Of a DNA stretch of 64,000 bases, positions 59,832 through 64,000 are shown piece by piece. The translations under genes and the position numbers were made by a program. Each line of letters starts with the position of its first letter. Positions within the stretch are counted from its first letter, which is position 1. The stretch lies in contig CAVXFH010000002.1 of the NCBI GenBank assembly GCA_963761035.1, forward strand, positions 2,728,001-2,792,000, given 5' to 3'. Source of the DNA: JARRQJ01 sp963761035. Lineage in GTDB: Bacteria; Pseudomonadota; Gammaproteobacteria; DRLM01. The notes below the pieces were generated by a model that was given only the letters and a program-made list of their open reading frames with translations, was not told the DNA's origin and ran no database searches.

Positions 59832-61502
59832 ATGAGCGAAAGCTTTGCACAACTGTTTGAACAAAGTCTTGCCGGGAAGCGTATGCGGCCGGGCACCATC
59901 GTCAGCGCCATCGTGGTCGAGGTCAGACCGGATGTGGTGGTCGTCAATGCCGGTTTGAAGTCGGAGAGCACGATTCCCATCGAACAATTCCGCATTGAAG
60001 GCGGCAATTCCCAGGTGTCGGTCGGCGATCAGATCGAAGTGGCGTTGGAAATGATGGAAGACGGCTTCGGCGAGACGCGTCTGTCCCGGGAAAAGGCCAT
60101 TCGCGCCCGGACCTGGACTCTGCTGGAGAGGGCGATGAACGCCGGTGAGACCGTAAAAGGCATCCTGACCGGCAAGGTCAAGGGCGGCTTTACCGTGGAA
60201 ATCGACGATGTGCGCGCCTTCCTCCCGGGATCCCTGGTGGATGTGCGCCCGGTGCGCGATTCCAGTTATCTGGAAGGCAAAGAACTCGAATTCAAGGTAG
60301 TGAAGTTGGATCGCCGCCGCAATAACGTGGTGGTGTCGCGCCGGGCCGTGGTGGAACAGGAGAGCGGCGCCGAACGCGAGAACCTGCTGGAAAATCTCCA
60401 GGAAGGCCAAGTGGTCAAGGGCGTGGTCAAGAACCTCACCGATTACGGCGCTTTCGTTGATTTGGGCGGCGTGGACGGACTGCTGCATATCACTGATATG
60501 TCATGGAAACGCGTCAAGCAACCTTCCGAAGTGGTGAACGTCGGCGACGAAATCGACGTCAAGATCCTCAAGTTCGATCGCGAACGCCAGCGCGTCTCGC
60601 TGGGCCTCAAGCAACTGGGCGAGGATCCGTGGGTCGATATCGCGCGCCGCTATCCGGTGACCACGCGGATGTTCGGTAAGGTCACCAATATCGCCGACTA
60701 CGGTTGTTTTGTGGAAATCGAAGACGGTGTGGAAGGGCTGGTGCACGTATCCGAGATGGACTGGACCAACAAGAATATCCATCCCTCCAAGGTGGTTCAC
60801 CTCGGCGACGAGGTGGAAGTGGTGGTGTTGGATATCGACGAAGAGCGGCGCCGCATTTCGCTGGGCATGAAGCAATGCAAGGCCAATCCCTGGGATGAAT
60901 TTGCCGTCACACACAAAAAGGGCGACAAAGTCAGGGGTACCATCAAGTCCATCACCGATTTCGGCATCTTTGTCGGCTTAGACGGCGGGATAGACGGCTT
61001 GCTGCATCTCTCCGACCTGTCGTGGACCGTGCCCGGCGAAGAAGCCGTGCGCAACTACAAGAAGGGCGACGAGGTGGAAGCGGTGGTCCTGGCCATCGAT
61101 GCTGAGCGCGAACGCATATCCTTGGGCGTGAAGCAGATCGAGCAGGATCCCTGGGCGATCTACGTAGGCGAGCATACCAAGGGTAGTATCGTCACCGGTA
61201 CTGTGAAGGAAGTGGACGCCAAGGGAGCCATTGTTGAGCTGGCGGAAGGCGTGGAAGGGCAGCTGCGCGCCTCCGAGCTGTCGCGTGATCGCGTGGAAGA
61301 CGCCCGCACCGTGCTAAACGTAGGCGATAAGATCGAAGCCAAATTCATGGGCGTCGACCGCAAGAGCCGCAGCATCATCCTCTCCGTCAAGGCCAAGGAC
61401 AGTGATGAAGAAGCGGAAGTGATGGAAGGCTATCGGTCGGGATCAAGCGGCGGGACCACCCTGGGAGATCTGCTAAAGGAACAAATGGAAAATAGCAATT
61501 GA
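59832..61502 (+). CDS. rpsA: 30S ribosomal protein S1
   Basis: A 556-residue RNA-binding protein made of six S1 (OB-fold) repeats, starting at about residues 20, 105, 190, 275, 362 and 450. It recruits mRNA to the 30S subunit. Each repeat ends in a RISLGMKQ-type strand, most obviously RVSLGLKQ, RISLGMKQ and RISLGVKQ in repeats 3 to 5. Length and order match the E. coli protein (557 residues). It follows cmk and precedes ihfB, and a good intrinsic terminator lies after the stop. Confidence 0.98.
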   Translation: MSESFAQLFEQSLAGKRMRPGTIVSAIVVEVRPDVVVVNAGLKSESTIPIEQFRIEGGNSQVSVGDQIEVALEMMEDGFGETRLSREKAIRARTWTLLERAMNAGETVKGILTGKVKGGFTVEIDDVRAFLPGSLVDVRPVRDSSYLEGKELEFKVVKLDRRRNNVVVSRRAVVEQESGAERENLLENLQEGQVVKGVVKNLTDYGAFVDLGGVDGLLHITDMSWKRVKQPSEVVNVGDEIDVKILKFDRERQRVSLGLKQLGEDPWVDIARRYPVTTRMFGKVTNIADYGCFVEIEDGVEGLVHVSEMDWTNKNIHPSKVVHLGDEVEVVVLDIDEERRRISLGMKQCKANPWDEFAVTHKKGDKVRGTIKSITDFGIFVGLDGGIDGLLHLSDLSWTVPGEEAVRNYKKGDEVEAVVLAIDAERERISLGVKQIEQDPWAIYVGEHTKGSIVTGTVKEVDAKGAIVELAEGVEGQLRASELSRDRVEDARTVLNVGDKIEAKFMGVDRKSRSIILSVKAKDSDEEAEVMEGYRSGSSGGTTLGDLLKEQMENSN

Positions 61503-61519
61503 TGTAAGCGTGGCTGTGC

Positions 61520-61553
61520 CCCCGGTCCCGTAATGAGGGCCGGGGTTATTTTC
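61520..61553 (+). terminator. Intrinsic terminator after rpsA
   Basis: CCCCGG-T-CCC (61520-61529) pairs with GGG-CCGGGG (61537-61545) around a seven-base loop with a single bulged T, and is followed by TTATTTTCT. This is a classical Rho-independent terminator 18 nt after the rpsA stop; ihfB then needs its own promoter or read-through. Confidence 0.85.
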
Positions 61554-61627
61554 TCAATAACGATGCGCTATGGGGTAAGGGTTGATTCGGGGGTTTCTTT
61601 AACTTCGGCTAGCAATGAGTGGCAATC

Positions 61628-61912
61628 ATGACGAAATCAGAACTGATAGAAAAACTTTCACAAAAACAGAGTCAGCTGACCTATAAAGATGTGGAGTTCG
61701 CGGTCAAGACGCTGACGGAGCAGATGGCGCAGAATCTGTCGGGCGGAGGACGAATAGAAATCCGGGGGTTTGGCAGTTTCTCCCTCCATTATCGCCCGCC
61801 GCGGATCGGCCGCAATCCCAAGACCGGAGAAGCGGTATCCTTGACCGGCAAATATGTGCCGCATTTCAAGCCCGGTAAAGAGCTGAGAGAGCGCGTCAAC
61901 GCCGCTGATTGA
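61628..61912 (+). CDS. ihfB: Integration host factor subunit beta
   Basis: A 94-residue DNA-bending protein of the HU/IHF family forming a heterodimer with IhfA. The start MTKSELIEKL and the arm segment GFGSFSLHYRPPRIGRNPKTGE with the intercalating proline are typical of IHF-beta. IHF assists sigma-54 activators, and a sigma-54 activator gene is in this window. The ATG at 61628 is used; an in-frame GTG lies three codons upstream. Gene order rpsA-ihfB-lapA is conserved in gammaproteobacteria. Confidence 0.96.
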   Translation: MTKSELIEKLSQKQSQLTYKDVEFAVKTLTEQMAQNLSGGGRIEIRGFGSFSLHYRPPRIGRNPKTGEAVSLTGKYVPHFKPGKELRERVNAAD

Positions 61913-62042
61913 CGGTGGCGCCCGGGCAATTACGAAAGGGCACGGCGCCTGAAGGCGGCGGGTGGGCTGGTAGCTCGCGCGATCGATTCCAACTCACAAT
62001 AAATTAGGTTTCCGCCTGTGGCGCGACGGAATAGGAGACGGA

Positions 62043-62336
62043 ATGGCGCGCTTGTTCAGATTCATTCTTTATTTGATCATCGGTGTCCTGGCCTTGGTCT
62101 TCGCCTTGTTGAACGCCCAGACGATCCAGTTCAATTATTATTTCGGTCAGTTGCAGCTCCCCTTGTCGCTGATGGTGGCCATCGCCATAGTCATGGGCGC
62201 CGTGCTGGGCGTATTGGTCAGTATGGGGATGCTGATAAAGGCAAAGCGGCAGGCGTCGCTGCAACGCAAGAATGCCGATTTCGCCGAAAAGGAATTGGCC
62301 AAACTGCGCGCCCTGCCGCTCAACGACAAGCAATGA
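62043..62336 (+). CDS. lapA: Lipopolysaccharide assembly protein LapA
   Basis: A 97-residue protein with two membrane helices (about 5-25 and 42-64) and a charged cytoplasmic C-terminus containing a short coiled coil (KRQASLQRKNADFAEKELAKL). This is the LapA/DUF1049 family. With LapB it tunes LPS synthesis by controlling LpxC stability. AGGAGA lies five bases before the ATG. lapB begins one nt after the stop codon, so translation is coupled. Confidence 0.92.
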   Translation: MARLFRFILYLIIGVLALVFALLNAQTIQFNYYFGQLQLPLSLMVAIAIVMGAVLGVLVSMGMLIKAKRQASLQRKNADFAEKELAKLRALPLNDKQ

Positions 62337-62337
62337 T

Positions 62338-63504
62338 ATGTACGATTTACTGTGGCTGTTGCTTCCGCTAGCGGCTGTTTCAAGTTGGTTGCTCGCCAAG
62401 CGCGACGCCAGGCTCAAGATGATCGGCGCGGCGCCCGCCCTGTCGCCCGATTATTTCAAGGGACTCAATTACCTCGTCAATGAACAACCGGACAAGGCCA
62501 TCGAATGCTTCGTTCGCATGTTGGAGGTAGACAGCGATACGGTGGAAATTCACCTGGCGGTGGGCAATCTGTTCCGGCAACGCGGCGAGGTGGACCGCGC
62601 CATCCGTATTCACCAAAATCTCATCACTCGAGCGACGCTGAGCAAATCACAGCGCGCCCAGTCCTTGCTGGAATTGGCGCTGGATTATATGCGCGCCGGC
62701 CTGTTCGACCGCGCCGAAAGTCTGTGCAAGGAGCTGATCGGCATGGAGGCGCGTACCGGGCGGGCCCTGGCCTTATTGAGCGACATCTATCAGCAGGAAA
62801 AAGAATGGGAGCAGGCGATAACCGTTACCCGTCGACTGCAAGAGAAGACCGGCCAACCGATGGAGCAGGCCATTGCCCAGTTCTATTGCGAGCTGGCCGA
62901 GCAGGCGCGGGAGGCAGGCAACGTCGGCGAGGCGCGAGGCAAAATCAAGGAAGCCTTGACTGTCGATCCCGGTTGCGTACGGGCTAGTATTATCCTCGGT
63001 GAGATGGCGGCGGCGGCCGGCGATTGCCGGCAGGCGATACGCGCCTATCAGCAGGTGGAAGGACAGGACCCGGACTATCTGCCGGAAGTGATCCCGAACT
63101 TGGTAGGCAGTTACCGGCAGTGCGAGGCCGCGGATGAACTGCTCGACTATCTGCAGAAATTATTCGCCGAGCGCGGCGGTGTCACGGTACTGTTGGCCTT
63201 GGTGGAACTCATCGAGCAAGAAAGAGGAAAGACGGAGGCCGTATGCTTTCTCCGTCAACACCTGCACAGCCATCCTTCCCTACGCGGCGCGGCGCGCTTG
63301 ATGGCGATGGGATTGAATTCCGGCGATGAAGAGGCGCGCGATACTCTCATCCTGCTCAATGAGACCGTGGTGAAGACGCTCGAGGAGAAACCGGTCTATC
63401 AGTGCACCCAATGCGGTTTCGCCGGGAAATCCCTGCATTGGCGTTGTCCCGGTTGCAAACGCTGGAATACGGTGAAACCGATCCAGGGTCTGGAGGGGGA
63501 ATAG
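62338..63504 (+). CDS. lapB: Lipopolysaccharide assembly protein LapB (YciM)
   Basis: A 388-residue inner-membrane protein with an N-terminal helix (about 2-18), about eight to nine TPR repeats (about 45-345) and a C-terminal rubredoxin-like zinc site C356, C359, C370, C373 (CTQC...CPGC). It recruits FtsH to degrade LpxC, setting the LPS to phospholipid ratio. All four cysteines are present. It follows lapA and is two nt before pyrF, the conserved order. Confidence 0.96.
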   Translation: MYDLLWLLLPLAAVSSWLLAKRDARLKMIGAAPALSPDYFKGLNYLVNEQPDKAIECFVRMLEVDSDTVEIHLAVGNLFRQRGEVDRAIRIHQNLITRATLSKSQRAQSLLELALDYMRAGLFDRAESLCKELIGMEARTGRALALLSDIYQQEKEWEQAITVTRRLQEKTGQPMEQAIAQFYCELAEQAREAGNVGEARGKIKEALTVDPGCVRASIILGEMAAAAGDCRQAIRAYQQVEGQDPDYLPEVIPNLVGSYRQCEAADELLDYLQKLFAERGGVTVLLALVELIEQERGKTEAVCFLRQHLHSHPSLRGAARLMAMGLNSGDEEARDTLILLNETVVKTLEEKPVYQCTQCGFAGKSLHWRCPGCKRWNTVKPIQGLEGE

Positions 63505-63506
63505 AC

Positions 63507-64000
63507 ATGGCACGCAGGCGGGACAAGGGACCGCGCATCATCGTGGCATTGGATTTTGCCGAGACATCCCGAGCCCTGGCCTTGGCAGCGCATCTGCGCC
63601 CGGATGCATGCCGACTCAAGATAGGTAAGGAATTATTTACCCGTGGCGGACCCGCGCTGGTAGAGAAATTGCAGGCCCAAGGCTTTCAAGTATTTCTTGA
63701 CCTGAAATTTCACGACATTCCCACTACCGTCGCCCAGGCGTGCAAGGCGGCGGCGGCGCTTGGCGTATGGATGATCAACGTCCATACCTTGGGCGGCCGC
63801 AAAATGCTGGAGGCGGCCCGCGAGGCTCTAGAGAATAGTGCGCAGCGGCCGCTGTTGATCGGCGTTACGCTGCTGACCAGCATGGAGGACAAAGACCTCC
63901 AGGAGATCGGCATCGCCGCCACTGTAGAGGATCAGACGGTGCGCCTGGCGGGGTTGGCGCATCAGACCGGCCTGGACGGGGTGGTGTGTTCCGCGCAGGA
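63507..64000 (+). CDS. pyrF: Orotidine 5'-phosphate decarboxylase, cut by the window end
   Basis: The N-terminal approximately 164 residues of a normally about 235-residue enzyme that makes UMP from OMP. The catalytic set D65, K67 and D70 in FLDLKFHDIPTT is visible, as is VALDF near the start and a GVTLLTSM segment. The C-terminal third lies outside the window. It begins two nt after lapB and completes the gene order lapA-lapB-pyrF known from enteric bacteria and pseudomonads. Confidence 0.95.
   Translation, partial: MARRRDKGPRIIVALDFAETSRALALAAHLRPDACRLKIGKELFTRGGPALVEKLQAQGFQVFLDLKFHDIPTTVAQACKAAAALGVWMINVHTLGGRKMLEAAREALENSAQRPLLIGVTLLTSMEDKDLQEIGIAATVEDQTVRLAGLAHQTGLDGVVCSAQ

Noticed and set aside
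1..64000. CRISPR arrays, tRNA or rRNA genes, transposases, prophage or defence-gene clusters
   Set aside because: Read for regularly spaced repeats, TTCGAATC-type tRNA loops and integrase/transposase motifs on both strands; none was recognised. A dedicated search could still find weak cases.

Overview
The window comes from a gammaproteobacterial chromosome of fairly high GC content. The evidence is two blocks of gene order that resemble Pseudomonas and its relatives: pyrG-kdsA-eno-ftsB-ispD-ispF ... truD, and gph-ubiG-mtaD/mtnA-gyrA-serC-pheA-tyrA-aroA-cmk-rpsA-ihfB-lapA-lapB-pyrF. Squalene genes hpnCDE, a membrane H+-pyrophosphatase, a P3A-type proton ATPase and a RegB/RegA redox system suggest an environmental, energetically versatile, possibly lithotrophic organism; that last step is inference. 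No tRNA, rRNA, CRISPR array, prophage or insertion-sequence transposase was seen. Both ends cut genes: an MBL-fold exonuclease at the left and pyrF at the right.

Layout. 1-7.4 kb: MBL exonuclease and LOG-family protein (minus strand), cardiolipin synthase, proton ATPase and a DUF1614 membrane protein. 7.4-13.1 kb: a small exported protein and a Do-type protease behind a sigma-54-like promoter, followed by a histidine kinase / sigma-54 activator pair and a 62-residue protein. 13.3-17.5 kb: H+-pyrophosphatase, Tat-like patatin, DUF4337 protein, Mth938-like protein. 17.7-22 kb: alaC-hom-thrC and a cyclic-nucleotide-binding protein. 22-23.7 kb: an unknown secreted protein whose signal peptide is split by a 7-A run, then about 0.7 kb with a strong orphan promoter. 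23.7-33.5 kb: the pyrG...truD block, interrupted by a copper/redox module (PCuAC chaperone, SCO protein, regB, regA). 33.5-36.7 kb: a divergent DAHP-synthase-like protein and the agmatine-to-putrescine pair aguB/aguA. 36.8-39.9 kb: a diguanylate cyclase divergent from a lone MshEN-type secretion ATPase. 39.9-44.4 kb: hpnE, hpnD, hpnC and rmuC. 44.5-64 kb: a housekeeping block for phosphoglycolate salvage, ubiquinone, methylthioadenosine salvage, DNA gyrase, serine, aromatic amino acids, CMP kinase, ribosomal protein S1, IHF-beta and the LapA/LapB envelope regulators.

How the genes work together. serC, serA, pheA, aroF, tyrA and aroA form a nearly continuous plus-strand run for serine, phenylalanine and tyrosine. 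pyrG, kdsA, ispD, ispF and ftsB supply nucleotides, LPS, isoprenoids and division; isoprenoids then feed hpnCDE. SCO, PCuAC and RegBA look like one unit for copper delivery to cytochrome oxidase under redox control, and a perfect RegA-like operator lies between the divergent SCO and regB genes.

I found no clear, wholly new multi-gene system. The best candidates for something undescribed are: (i) the sigma-54 promoter / small exported protein / protease / two-component locus; (ii) the cyclase-ATPase pair with a palindrome over its promoter; (iii) the secreted protein with the 7-A frameshift and the neighbouring orphan promoter; (iv) the altered-motif DAHP synthase paralogue; and (v) folded or palindromic intergenic elements near 55.4 and 57.5 kb.
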